From Streptomyces sp. RerS4 (lineage in GTDB: Bacteria; Actinomycetota; Actinomycetes; Streptomycetales; Streptomycetaceae), in assembly GCF_023515955.1 (NCBI RefSeq), contig NZ_CP097322.1, forward strand, positions 744,001 through 808,000: a stretch of 64,000 bases of DNA. The letters run 5' to 3'. The notes beneath the pieces were generated by a model. The model saw nothing but the letters and a program-made list of their open reading frames with translations, was not told the DNA's origin and did not search any database. Positions within the stretch are counted from its first letter, which is position 1. Every line of letters starts with the position of its first letter. Shown piece after piece: positions 1 through 8,900 of the stretch. Both the position numbers and the translations under genes were made by a program.

Positions 1-2345
1 TTGACCCACAGGATCCCGGCACGGTCGGCGGGGTCGTGGAACCAGCCGGTGGCGGCGGCCTCGTAGGCGGCCTTGGTCGCGTGGCGGGGCACTGCGGCGC
101 CGTCGACGGTGAGGGCGGTGGGGGCGGAGGCCACGTGGAGGCTGAACTCGTAGCCACGTGTGGCCTGTTGGCCGGCGAAACAGCCGGTGGGGGCGCCGAC
201 GGAGACGGTGACCGTGCCGGAGCCGGCGGTGGGGGCGGTGACGTCCACGCGCTGGCGGGCGTAGGCGCCGGTCAGGTGGGCGCGGGTGCGGCCGTCGTCC
301 TCGTAGAGGCTGAAGGTGGAGGATCCGCGCGGGTGGATGTCGTAGGTGAGGGTGGAGACGGGCTTCTCGCCGGTGTGGTTCATCTGCGGCCACATGGGGA
401 CGATCGCGCCGCCCTTGACGAAGAGCGGCAGCGTGTCGAGGGGTGCCTGGTAGCCGTTCAACCAGCCCGGACCGGTGTACGTCTTCCCCGTCCAGTAGTC
501 CGTCCAGTTCCCGGCGGGCAGGTAGATGCCGTCGCGTACGGAGGTGTCGGAGACGACGGGCGCGACGAGGAAGGAGTCGCCGGCCATGAACTGGCCGCTG
601 GTGAGGTTGCCCCGGGCGACCGGGTCGTCGGGGTGTTCGAGGACCATGGCGCGGGTGCTGGGGACGCCACTCTCGTGGGCGGTGCGGCTCATCGTGTACA
701 GATAGGGCATCAGCCGCATCTTCAGTTGGAGGTACTTGCGGTTGATCGACAGGTACGGTTCGGCGAACCGCCAGGGCTGTTTGTCCTGGTAGCCGGCCTG
801 CGGGTGGGTGGCGCCCCAGCCGGACATGGTCATGAAGGCGGGGGTGAAGGCCTTCCACTGGAGGTCGCGGGCGTACGTCTTGGGGCTGCCGCCGAAGATG
901 CCGTCGACGTCGCCGGAGGCGTAGTTGAGGGCGGACAGGCCCGCGCCGGTGATGGCGGGGACGTGCCAGCGCATGTCGTCCCAGGTGCCGTGGGTGTCTC
1001 CGGTCCAGACGACGGCGTTGCGCTGGGTGCCGGCCCAGCCGTCGACGGTCCAGACGTAGCGGCGGGCGTCGGAGTTCTTCTCGATTCCGTCGACGGCCTG
1101 TTGGACTCCGTCGAAGGCGTACTTGTAGCCGCTGCCGATCCAGGCCACGTCGGTCTTGACGCCCCGGCTGCCGGCGGTGCCCACCTCGTCGGCGATGGAG
1201 CCGAGGCCGGTGGAGGTCCACAGGCCCGTCTGGAAGCCCTTGGCCCTCAGCGCGTCGACGGTTGACTTCAGGGGCGTGGTGTAACCGCAGCCGTAGCCGT
1301 CGTTGGGCAGGAACCAGCCCGAGGGCATGTCGGCGGCGCGGGCGTCGGTGGCGTAGCCGACGACGTCGGGGGTGGTCTGGTGGCGGGGCCGGTTGTGATC
1401 GCCCTGGTAGTCGGGGTTGGAGGCGTTGAAGCAGTCGGCGTTGCCGAGTTCGAAGCCCCACAGGGGTGCGAGGAAGGGTTTGCCGCTGACGTCGGTGTAG
1501 GAGTCGAGGACGGATTTGAGGGAGTCGCCGGTGAAGTACCAGGCGTCGAAGCGGTTCTCGTCGTGGGTCAGTGCGGTGGGGGCGGTGAAGGCGTAGGAGC
1601 CCGGGGCCCAGGTGTTGCGCATGACGCCGTAGCGGTTGGTGGACATGTAGAAGGGCGCCGGGCTGGCGTTGTCGTTCTCGCGCCACCTGTTGTCGACGGC
1701 GACGGGGACGATCTTGTCGCGCAGGGCCCATTCGCCGAGGCGCAGGCCGGTGCCGTAGAACTGCTCGTCGGCGCCGCGCGCGAGGTACTGGGTGGTCTTG
1801 CCGCCGCCCCAGGTGGTGGGCTTGCTCTCCTGCCAGACGAGGGTGGAGTCGTCGGCGCGGTAGACGGCGAAGGTCAGGGGCGATTTGTTGACGCGTATGG
1901 ACAGGGCGCCGGTGGTGATCCGGTAGTACGCGCCCGCGTCCGTCCAGGCGGTGGTGACCGGACCGAAGTCGGTGGTGGGGGCGAGGTCCTTGCGGGCCGG
2001 GTCGTCGGTGAAGGAGCCGTCGGGCGACAGCCAGAGCCGGAAGATGTCGGCGCGGGCGACGACCACGCGGGCCTTCGCGCCGCTGGTGGTGGAGACGGTG
2101 AAGGTGGCGCCCGACTGGGTGAGGCCGGTGGCCGAGCCGGCCGTGGCGGCGGGGGCGGCGGCCTGTGCGGCGGATGCACCCGGGGATGCGGTGGCCGCAC
2201 GGGCCGTGGCGGGGCCGGCGGCGGCGAGGCCGGCGGCCGCGAGCGCGGCGGCGACCAGCGCCGCGAGGCGGGCTCTGCGGCGCACGCGGGGCGGGGTGGG
2301 GCGCGGGAGGGAGGGTGGGGGGTCGTGCCGCGTGGTCCATTGCAT
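1..2345 (-). CDS. Secreted glycoside hydrolase family 31 (alpha-glucosidase/transglycosidase), 3' end missing
   Basis: The frame stays open from an ATG at 2345 (AGGAG about 7 nt upstream) to the window edge, about 781 codons with no stop, so the C-terminus is cut off. Residues 1-50 are a Tat/Sec-like signal: an Arg-rich stretch (RVRRRARLAA) then an Ala/Leu hydrophobic run. Next come a GH31 N-terminal beta domain and a TIM barrel with the segments LWGFELGNADCFN, KTDVAWIGSGY (nucleophile-region Asp) and VVWTGDTHGTWDDMRWHV (acid/base Asp). The C-terminal part (GAIVPMWPQM, DIHPRGSSTFSLYEDDG) is the usual GH31 beta-sandwich. The TDVAW-type nucleophile segment differs from the WxDMNE motif of ordinary alpha-glucosidases and resembles GH31 transglycosylases acting on alpha-1,3/1,6 glucans; that subfamily guess is inference. 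It is transcribed alone, with a terminator separating it from the upstream methyltransferase gene. It probably acts outside the cell on alpha-glucans. Confidence 0.93.
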   Translation of the reverse strand, partial: MQWTTRHDPPPSLPRPTPPRVRRRARLAALVAAALAAAGLAAAGPATARAATASPGASAAQAAAPAATAGSATGLTQSGATFTVSTTSGAKARVVVARADIFRLWLSPDGSFTDDPARKDLAPTTDFGPVTTAWTDAGAYYRITTGALSIRVNKSPLTFAVYRADDSTLVWQESKPTTWGGGKTTQYLARGADEQFYGTGLRLGEWALRDKIVPVAVDNRWRENDNASPAPFYMSTNRYGVMRNTWAPGSYAFTAPTALTHDENRFDAWYFTGDSLKSVLDSYTDVSGKPFLAPLWGFELGNADCFNASNPDYQGDHNRPRHQTTPDVVGYATDARAADMPSGWFLPNDGYGCGYTTPLKSTVDALRAKGFQTGLWTSTGLGSIADEVGTAGSRGVKTDVAWIGSGYKYAFDGVQQAVDGIEKNSDARRYVWTVDGWAGTQRNAVVWTGDTHGTWDDMRWHVPAITGAGLSALNYASGDVDGIFGGSPKTYARDLQWKAFTPAFMTMSGWGATHPQAGYQDKQPWRFAEPYLSINRKYLQLKMRLMPYLYTMSRTAHESGVPSTRAMVLEHPDDPVARGNLTSGQFMAGDSFLVAPVVSDTSVRDGIYLPAGNWTDYWTGKTYTGPGWLNGYQAPLDTLPLFVKGGAIVPMWPQMNHTGEKPVSTLTYDIHPRGSSTFSLYEDDGRTRAHLTGAYARQRVDVTAPTAGSGTVTVSVGAPTGCFAGQQATRGYEFSLHVASAPTALTVDGAAVPRHATKAAYEAAATGWFHDPADRAGILWV

Positions 2346-2492
2346 CGGGCAGCTCCTCGTGCCGGTCCGGATCGCGGGCACACCGCAGCGGACACCCCGC
2401 ATTGGCATGCACCCGGCAAGATAGCGGACCGGCGTACCCGATTTGAAGGAAGCTGCTCGAAGTCGTCCGGTACCAAGCAGTTTCAAGCAACA

Positions 2493-2524
2493 GGCCGGGA
2501 AGCCGCGGTGACGGCTTCCCGGCC
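2493..2524 (-). terminator. Strong hairpin terminator after the methyltransferase gene
   Basis: A perfect 13-bp stem (GGCCGGGAAGCCG at 2493-2505, complement at 2512-2524) with a 6-nt loop lies 20 nt past the methyltransferase stop and about 150 nt before the GH31 start. There is no U-tract, as is common in Streptomyces. The rest of the gap (2346-2492) is relatively AT-rich on the minus strand and should hold the GH31 promoter. Confidence 0.8.
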
Positions 2525-2544
2525 GGGGGGTGTCGCGACGTCGC

Positions 2545-3321
2545 TCAGCGGGCGGTGACGCGGATCTTGGACTGGCCGTGGCCCAGCCGCTCCCAGTCGT
2601 CCATGAACCGCGCGGTCAGGCCGTGCTTGGCGGCCAGGGCGACGAGGGTCTCGGTGCGGTAGTAGAAGTCCTCGCGCAGCACCTGGTGTTCGGTCCCCTC
2701 GGTGCGGTCGAAGGTGAAGTCGAACCAGCCACCGGGCGCGAGGACGCGTTCCACGTGCGCGAGGCACTCGTCGATGATCCCGATCGGCGAGTGGGAGAAC
2801 ACGCTGTGCGCGTGCACCACGTCGAAGTGACGGTCGGGCAGGAAGTCCAGGGTGAGGTCGCGGGTGATGGTCAGGTGCGGCAGCTTGTCCTGGAGGCCGC
2901 GTCCGACGAGGGTCTTCTTGGCGTCGATGAGGATGTCGGGCGAGATGTCGATGCCGTAGTAGTGGCCCGCGTCGAGGTGCTCGATGAAGCGCCAGCCGGC
3001 GCGCAGGTTGCCGCATCCGATGTCGAGCATCCGGTGGGCGGGGGTGAGGCCGTGCTCCATGAGGTAGTCGAACTGCATCTTGCCGAGCGCCAGCCAGCGG
3101 TCGTGCGTCTGGCTGCCGACGGCGGCCTCCGGATTGCGGCCGGCGTCGGAGGCCATGACGGCCCGGTAGTAGGCCACGTGGTCGGGGTGCTTGAGGCGCA
3201 GCCAGGTGTCGCGGGCGGCCCGACGGACGTACGGGGCGATGCGGGTGGGGTTGCCGATCGCGTAGCGGACCTTGTGGGCGACGCTGGCGCGGTCGGCGGT
3301 GAGGTTCTTCTTCGTGGCCAC
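2545..3321 (-). CDS. Class I SAM-dependent methyltransferase
   Basis: A 258-aa protein starting at GTG 3321 with GGAGGAG 9 nt upstream. The Rossmann methyltransferase core is clear: motif I MLDIGCGNLRAGW at about residues 98-110, an acidic ribose-binding residue in YYGIDIS (121-127), DVVHAHSVFSH as motif II/III, and VLAPGGWFDFTF as the post-III strand. The first 90 residues are helical and basic and may cap the active site. It has no signal peptide or membrane segment, so it should be cytoplasmic. The substrate cannot be read from the sequence; relatives act on small molecules, sugars or lipids. It is monocistronic: a repeat-rich gap lies upstream and a strong hairpin downstream. Confidence 0.9.
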   Translation of the reverse strand: MATKKNLTADRASVAHKVRYAIGNPTRIAPYVRRAARDTWLRLKHPDHVAYYRAVMASDAGRNPEAAVGSQTHDRWLALGKMQFDYLMEHGLTPAHRMLDIGCGNLRAGWRFIEHLDAGHYYGIDISPDILIDAKKTLVGRGLQDKLPHLTITRDLTLDFLPDRHFDVVHAHSVFSHSPIGIIDECLAHVERVLAPGGWFDFTFDRTEGTEHQVLREDFYYRTETLVALAAKHGLTARFMDDWERLGHGQSKIRVTAR

Positions 3322-3340
3322 GAGGGGTCTCCTCCGTAGA

Positions 3341-3411
3341 CGATGCGGTCGGACGACGTGCGGTCGGGCGGCTTCCGGTTCGGACGGCGTGCGGTCGACC
3401 GGCGTGCGGTC
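3341..3411. repeat. Imperfect direct repeats of a GTGCGGTC-containing motif
   Basis: In the short gap between the ABC permease stop and the methyltransferase start, a CGNCGTGCGGTC unit occurs at 3354-3365, 3385-3396 and 3400-3411, with a degenerate copy (GATGCGGTC) at 3342-3350. The last two copies are 15 bp apart. No clear stem forms. They may be operator half-sites for the methyltransferase promoter or simply degenerate sequence. Confidence 0.45.
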
Positions 3412-4363
3412 AGGCGGTGCGGTGGCGCAGGACGAGCAGGGTCAGCGTCACGAGGACGGCCGCGAACCCGAGGTAGAGGGCCGTCTCGATCCACTGGAAG
3501 GTCCAGAAATCACCGCTGGGATAAACCTTGTGGTAACGGGCGACGAAATCGTGTTCCGCCATGCACTGCCTCAGCTCCTCGCCGGAGGTCTGGCAGACGT
3601 TCCGGATGGAGTGCTCGCGCCCGTCGGGCGTCAGGTAGCCGAACTCGCCGGTCGACCAGGCGCTGCCCACCGGCTGCTTGGGCGTCATCCCGGGGGTGAT
3701 CCGGGTCTGCGGATCGACCCAGCCGCTCCGGAAGAAGCGGGCGAACACCATCGTCGTACCGACCGCCGCGAGCACCACCCCCATGGCGGGTATCACCCGG
3801 CGGATCGTCAGGCCCGCGAGGGTGCCGGCGGCGAGGGCGAACAGGGCGCAGGCCACGGAGGCGGGGCCCGTCGCGTTGTAGATCGGCGCGTCGTGCCAGT
3901 AGGGGCCGTCGAGGGTGTTGGAGATCGGCGCCCACCACCAGGCGACGAGTGCGCCGACGACGGTGGAGGCGATCAGTGTGAACAGGGCCGCGAGGCCGAA
4001 GCGCGCGGCGAACCAGGCACGGGGGCCGACGCCCTGGGTGAGGGCCACCTTGAAAGTGCCGCTCTCCATCTCGCGGCCGAGGAGCGGGGCGCCCCAGAAC
4101 ACGCCGATGAGGGCGGGCAGGGCGAGCCCGAGGGTTCCGAGGATCCGGATGCCGGTGCTGTTGTCACCCATGATCTCGAAGGTGGCGAGGCTCTCGCACC
4201 CGCCGTTCCAGCCCTTGCAGGGGACCCAGCCGTAGGCGTCGATCAGCGTCATCATCTCGGAGCGGCGGTACGCCACCACGCCCGCGCAGATCAGCAGCAG
4301 GGCCGTGCCGGTCAGGATCATCGCGCGCTGCTGGCGCCAAGCCAGCCACAGGGCGCCCTTCAC
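3410..4363 (-). CDS. ABC transporter permease (membrane subunit)
   Basis: A 317-aa integral membrane protein with about six hydrophobic segments: TALLLICAGVVAY near the N-terminus, LGLALPALIGVFWGA, FTLIASTVVGALVAWWW, ASVACALFALAAGTLAGL, VIPAMGVVLAAVGTTMVF and ALYLGFAAVLVTLTLLVL at the C-terminus. The segment GREMESGTFKVALTQGVGPRAW is the ABC-2-type cytoplasmic loop that contacts the ATPase. Its ATG overlaps the stop of the upstream ATPase gene (ATGA, 4360-4363), so the two are translationally coupled. The extracytoplasmic loop has Cys residues (CKGWNGGC; NVCQTSGEELRQC) that could form disulfides. With a YtrA-type regulator at the head of the operon, a role in export or in the response to envelope-active agents is likely. 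The substrate is unknown. Confidence 0.88.
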   Translation of the reverse strand: MKGALWLAWRQQRAMILTGTALLLICAGVVAYRRSEMMTLIDAYGWVPCKGWNGGCESLATFEIMGDNSTGIRILGTLGLALPALIGVFWGAPLLGREMESGTFKVALTQGVGPRAWFAARFGLAALFTLIASTVVGALVAWWWAPISNTLDGPYWHDAPIYNATGPASVACALFALAAGTLAGLTIRRVIPAMGVVLAAVGTTMVFARFFRSGWVDPQTRITPGMTPKQPVGSAWSTGEFGYLTPDGREHSIRNVCQTSGEELRQCMAEHDFVARYHKVYPSGDFWTFQWIETALYLGFAAVLVTLTLLVLRHRTA

Positions 4364-5298
4364 GCGGCGACCTCCGTGGGTGCGGTGGGGCTGGTGGGGG
4401 CGGGGACGCGCAGGTGTGCGAGCAACAGGGTTTCCAATGACGGGGTCTCGGTGATCCAGCGGTCGTCACCGTCCGTGGGCAGCGGGGCGCCGGGTGCCGT
4501 GCGGCGTACGAGGGCGGTGACCTGACGACCGCCCACGGCGGCGTGCACGAGGGTGCTCCGGTCGAAGTCGCGGGGCAGGCCGTCGGGCTCCAGCGGGTCG
4601 GCGCGGCCGGTGACGCGTACGTGTACGTCGCACAGTTCCTGGGCGTCGCCGGACAGCCGGGGGACGCCGTCCTTGAGGAGCAGCACGTGGTCGCAGACGT
4701 CCTCCAGTTCGGCCAGCACGTGCGAGGACATCACGATGGCGGTGCCCCGGTCGGCGGCCTCCGCCATGAGGTGCGCCGTCACCTCGTGGCGGGCGAGGGG
4801 GTCGAGGTCGGCCAGCGGTTCGTCGAGGAGCAGCAGGTCGGCGCGCTTGCCGAGGACGAGCGCCAGGGCGACCCGGGTGCGGCTGCCGCCGGAGAGGGAG
4901 CCGATCCGGGCGTGGACGGGGATGTCGCCCGCGCGAACGAGGCGTTCGGCGACGGCGTCGTCCCAGCGGCCGGGGTTGAGCGCGCGGCCCATGCGCAGGG
5001 TGTCGGCGACGGTGAAGCGGGCGTGGAGCGGCTTCTCCTGCGCGAGGTAGCCCGTGCGCCGGCGGGCCCGTGCGGTGCCGGGGGCCTCGCCGAAGACCCG
5101 TATCCCTCCGCTGGTCGGGCGCATCAGGCCGGCCGCCAACTGGAGCAGGGTGCTCTTGCCGGCGCCGTTGGGGCCGACGAGTGCGGTGACGCGGCCGGCG
5201 GGCAGTTCGACGTCGCACCCGTGCAGGGCCGGCCGTCCGCCGAACTCCCGTCCGAGTCGGGTCGCCCTCAGGGCCGGAGCGTGGGTCGGATCGCTCAC
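4360..5298 (-). CDS. ABC transporter ATP-binding protein
   Basis: A 312-aa ATPase. The GTG at 5298 is chosen because it overlaps the regulator stop (GTGA, 5295-5298); the longer open frame upstream is the shadow of the regulator gene. Walker A is GPNGAGKST, with LQLAAGL after it. The signature motif is LSGGSRTRVALALVLGKRA, Walker B is LLLLDEPLADLD, and the H-loop His is in TAIVMSSH. The C-terminal 80 residues are an accessory region as in other YtrB/EcsA-like drug or bacteriocin exporters. Gene order is regulator, ATPase, permease, with 4-nt overlaps at both joints, so one mRNA under autoregulation is expected. Confidence 0.93.
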   Translation of the reverse strand: MSDPTHAPALRATRLGREFGGRPALHGCDVELPAGRVTALVGPNGAGKSTLLQLAAGLMRPTSGGIRVFGEAPGTARARRRTGYLAQEKPLHARFTVADTLRMGRALNPGRWDDAVAERLVRAGDIPVHARIGSLSGGSRTRVALALVLGKRADLLLLDEPLADLDPLARHEVTAHLMAEAADRGTAIVMSSHVLAELEDVCDHVLLLKDGVPRLSGDAQELCDVHVRVTGRADPLEPDGLPRDFDRSTLVHAAVGGRQVTALVRRTAPGAPLPTDGDDRWITETPSLETLLLAHLRVPAPTSPTAPTEVAA

Positions 5299-5717
5299 GC
5301 CGTTTCCTCTCTGGACTGTCCGGGCGCGGGCCCGGAGGTCGTGCTGAAGCTTTCGTCCACGGCGGCCGCGATGAGCGCCGTGATGTCCTCGCGGCCCAGC
5401 CCCGCCGCGCGCGCCTGGTTCATCCAGGCGGCGAGGGACTGGCGCAGGGGCGAATCGGGCGCGGCCTCGGGGTGGGAGAGCGAGCGCCGTACGAAGGTGC
5501 CCGCGCCGGGGCGCGGTTCGACGAGGCCCTCGCGCTCCAACTCCCGGTAGGCCTTGAGGACGGTGTTCGGGTTGATCGCGGTGGCCGCGACCACCTCGCG
5601 GGCTGTCGGCAGCCGGTCGCCCGGTTCGAGTACGCCGAGCCGCAGGGCCTGTTTGACCTGCGTGACGAGCTGCAGATAGGTGGCGACACCGCTGCGCCGG
5701 TCGACGCGGAACTCCAT
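5295..5717 (-). CDS. GntR-family transcriptional regulator, YtrA subfamily
   Basis: A 140-aa protein. The N-terminal winged helix (residues about 1-75) has the GntR signature: YLQLVTQVKQALRLGVLEPGDRLPTAREVVAATAINPNTVLKAYRELE, then the wing GLVEPRPGAGTFVRR. The short, mainly helical C-terminal tail of about 50 residues is what defines the YtrA subfamily. Start is ATG 5717 with GAGGTGGAGAG upstream. YtrA regulators repress the ABC transporter operon they head and respond to cell-envelope stress. Here a near-perfect 24-bp palindrome lies 12 bp upstream of the start codon, which fits autorepression of the whole operon. Confidence 0.92.
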   Translation of the reverse strand: MEFRVDRRSGVATYLQLVTQVKQALRLGVLEPGDRLPTAREVVAATAINPNTVLKAYRELEREGLVEPRPGAGTFVRRSLSHPEAAPDSPLRQSLAAWMNQARAAGLGREDITALIAAAVDESFSTTSGPAPGQSREETA

Positions 5718-5728
5718 CTCTCCACCTC

Positions 5729-5752
5729 ATTCCACTAACACGTTAGTGGAAT
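5729..5752. promoter_or_regulatory. Operator palindrome of the YtrA/GntR operon
   Basis: Two perfect 11-bp arms (ATTCCACTAAC at 5729-5739 and GTTAGTGGAAT at 5742-5752) flank a 2-bp centre. The site sits just upstream of the regulator start, where a repressor would block RNA polymerase. YtrA-type repressors bind long inverted repeats of this kind, so it is the predicted binding site of the 5295-5717 product. Confidence 0.85.
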
Positions 5753-5936
5753 AGTGCAGACTCCCTGGCGGCTCGTCAAACCGGGCGGAGTATGACCGAA
5801 CCGTCACAGCCTCCACGGGACGGAACGCGGGGGCCCTGCCCGGCATCTAGGTGATCGGCGACCCTGACCCGGGCCGCCGATGTCGAGAAGAACCGTCCGG
5901 CGGGGCCGGATGTGAAGAGCAAGGTGGGGCGCGGGG

Positions 5937-8900
5937 ATGAACGCGGAGACGGTGACGGGCGCGGGGGCTGCTCCCGCAGCGGAGCACGAGCCGCTTGCCG
6001 GCACGCCGGGGGCGGCCGGGTCGCCGGGCGCGGCGGGGTCGCCGGGCGCGGCCTTGGAGCCGGGCTCCGACGCGGAGTCGAAGTCCGTGCCGGGAGCCGG
6101 TGGTGACGCGGGAGTGGAGTCCGGAACCAGGGCCGGGGGCCAGGTGGAAACGACATCCGTGCCGGCGACGGGGGGCGACGCCGAAGCGGAATCCGGGGCG
6201 GAAGCCGAAGACGACCCGGCGGCGAAGGCCATTCCGGCGGCCGAAGTCAACACCGAAGCGGCACCCGCGCCGGGGCCCGGTGGTGACGCGGAAACGGAAT
6301 CCCGTCCGGGGGCTGGTGGTGACACGGAAGCGGAATCCCGTCCGGGGGCTGGTGGCACGGGAGCGGGATCCGGATCGGGGGCCGGTGGTGACGCGGGAGT
6401 GGAGTCCGGAACCAGGGCCGGGGGCCAGGTGGAAACGGCATCCGTGCCGGCGACGGGGGGCGACGCCGAAGCGGCATCCGGGGCGGAAGCCCAGGATGAC
6501 ACGGCAGCGAAGTCCCTGCCGGGGGCCGGAGGCTACGCCCAAGCGGCATACGGGGCGGAAGTCGAGGACGACGCGGAAGCGAAGGCCGTTCCGGCGGCCG
6601 AAGACGACGCCGCAGCGGTATCCGGGCCGGAGGCTGCTGGTGACGCGGCGGAAGCGACGACTGACGCCGAGGACGATCGCGCGAAGCCGGCGGTAGCCGT
6701 GAAGCGGGACACCGCGCCGCGATCCGAAGCGGTGGCGGACGGCCTGGCGGGCGCCGGGTCCGCTGCCCAGGCGAACGAGGACGCCCAGCCGGACGCAGAA
6801 CCGGAACCCGAAGCGAAGTCCAGCCCGCAGCAGGGACAGCAGCCCCGGCCCGAGCAGGAGCCGAACCCGGAGGCGAAGCGGAAGTCCGACCCCAGGCTCG
6901 GGCCTGTATCGAGCTCAGAGGCGGACTCAAAGCCGAACGCAGGCGCGAAGCCGGACTCGGGCCGGGGCCCGAACTCGGCATCGGACGAGGGGGCCGACGC
7001 GAACGCGGACGCCGAATCACGCACGGACGCGAACGCAGCCGCAGAACCGCAGGCGCGCTCGGGGTCGCAGGCGGACTCCGAGCCGAACGCGGACGCGGGC
7101 GCGAAGCTGGGTTCAGACCCGAAGGCCGAGGCCGACGCGGAACCGGACTCGTATTCGGCCACGGACGCGGGCGCGGGACCGAAGGCGGGCACGAAGCCGG
7201 GGTCAGGCCCGGACTCCGAGCCGCGCACGGGCTCGGGCGCGGACGCAGGCACGAAGCCGGGCTCAGCCTCCGAGCCCGAGCCGGACGCGGGCGCCGACTC
7301 CGCGCCGGACTCGGACCCGGGCCGGGGCGCGGACTCGGACGCGGGGCCGGAAAACAACCGACCGGCGGCTTCGGGTGCGAAGCGTGGGGACGGGGGCGGG
7401 ACACGGGAGGAGCTCCGGGCGCCGGGCCGGGGCTCCGACACCGTGAGCGAGCGGACCAGTGAGTTCCGGCCGCTCGGGAAGCTCCCGGTACCGGGGCCCG
7501 GGGCAAGGCCCGCGGCTGCGCCCACGCCCGGACCCGGGGCGGGAACCGGGGCTCCCGTGGCGCCGGGGACCCAGGCACCCGGGGCGAGGCCCGTGCGAGC
7601 GCCCGGGGCGAAGCCCGCGGCGGCACCCCGCCCGGACCCGGGGCGGGAACCGGGGCTCCCGTGGCGCCGGGGACCCAGGCACCCGGGGCGAGGCCCGTGC
7701 GAGCGCCCGGGCGAAGCCCGCGGCTGCGCCCACGCCCGGACCCGGGGCGGCACCCATGCCCCGACTCGGGGCCGGACCCGGGGCGGTACCCGTGACCGGA
7801 CCCGGGGCGGCGCCCGCCCCGGCGCCTGGGGCGGCCAGGGAGTTGTTGGCCGGGCTGACCCATGCCACTGCGGTGCCCGAGACGTCGCGGCGGGGCCTCG
7901 GGCGGCGCGTCAAGGTGGGGACGTCGGTCGTGCTGCTGCTCGCCGCCACCGCGGCCGGCGTGCAGTTCCTGCGCCCCCTCCCCGAGCAGCGGCTCGTCTC
8001 CGCGCAGGACACGCACACCGTGGACGGCACGACGGCCATCCCCTGGCCCGCCAAGGGCCAGGCGGCCGTCCGCGTCCCGGGCTCCGGCGACATCGGCGTG
8101 TTCGGCGAGCAGAAGCCCGTGCCCACGGCCAGCGTGGCCAAGGTGATGACCGCGTACGTCGTCCTCAAGGGACATCCGCTGCGCAAGAACGACCCCGGCC
8201 CGCGCATCGAGGTGGACGCCAAGGCCGTGGCGGACGGCACCTCCGAGCACGAGTCCCGCATCGTGGGCCTCACCGTGGGGGCGAAGTACAGCCAACTGGA
8301 CATGCTCAAGATGCTGATGATCCCGTCGGCCAACAACGTCGCCCGCCTGCTGGCCCGTTGGGACACCGGATCCGACTCCGAGGCCGCGTTCGTCGCGAAG
8401 ATGAACGCCGCCGCCAAGGAACTCGGGATGGACGACACCACGTACACCGACCCCAGCGGTCTCGACGCCGGCACCGTCAGCACCGCCGTCGACCAACTCA
8501 AGCTCGCCGAGGCGGTCATGAAGGAGGAGGCCTTCCGCGCGGTCGTGGCGATGCCCAACGCCACCATCGAGGGGCTGCCCACGCCGCTCATCAACAACAA
8601 CGGCAACCTGCTCCTCGCCCCCGGCCTCAGCATCAAGGGCATCAAGACCGGATCGAGCACCCCCGCCGGCGGCACCCTGATGTGGGCCGCGTACAAGACG
8701 GTCGGCGGTGAGACCCCGCTGATCCTCGGCACGATGATGGACCAGCGGGTGGACGGCCCGGACCCGGACGCCGCCAACAGCCTGCTCCTGGTGAAGGAGA
8801 ACAGCCGCAAGGTCATCGAGGCGGTACGGACGGCCCTCGGCTCGACCCCGGTCATCCGCAAGGGGCAGCTCGTGGGCCACATATCCGACGGGCTCGGCGG

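Noticed and set aside
7459..7860. Programmed ribosomal frameshifting as the explanation for the carboxypeptidase frame change
   Set aside because: No slippery heptamer or pseudoknot is seen, and comparison of repeat copies shows simple base losses.
6247..8880. Long minus-strand open frame (877 codons) opposite the carboxypeptidase gene
   Set aside because: Its product is Arg/Pro/Ala/Gly-biased with no motifs, while the plus strand has S11 motifs; it is a shadow of high GC.
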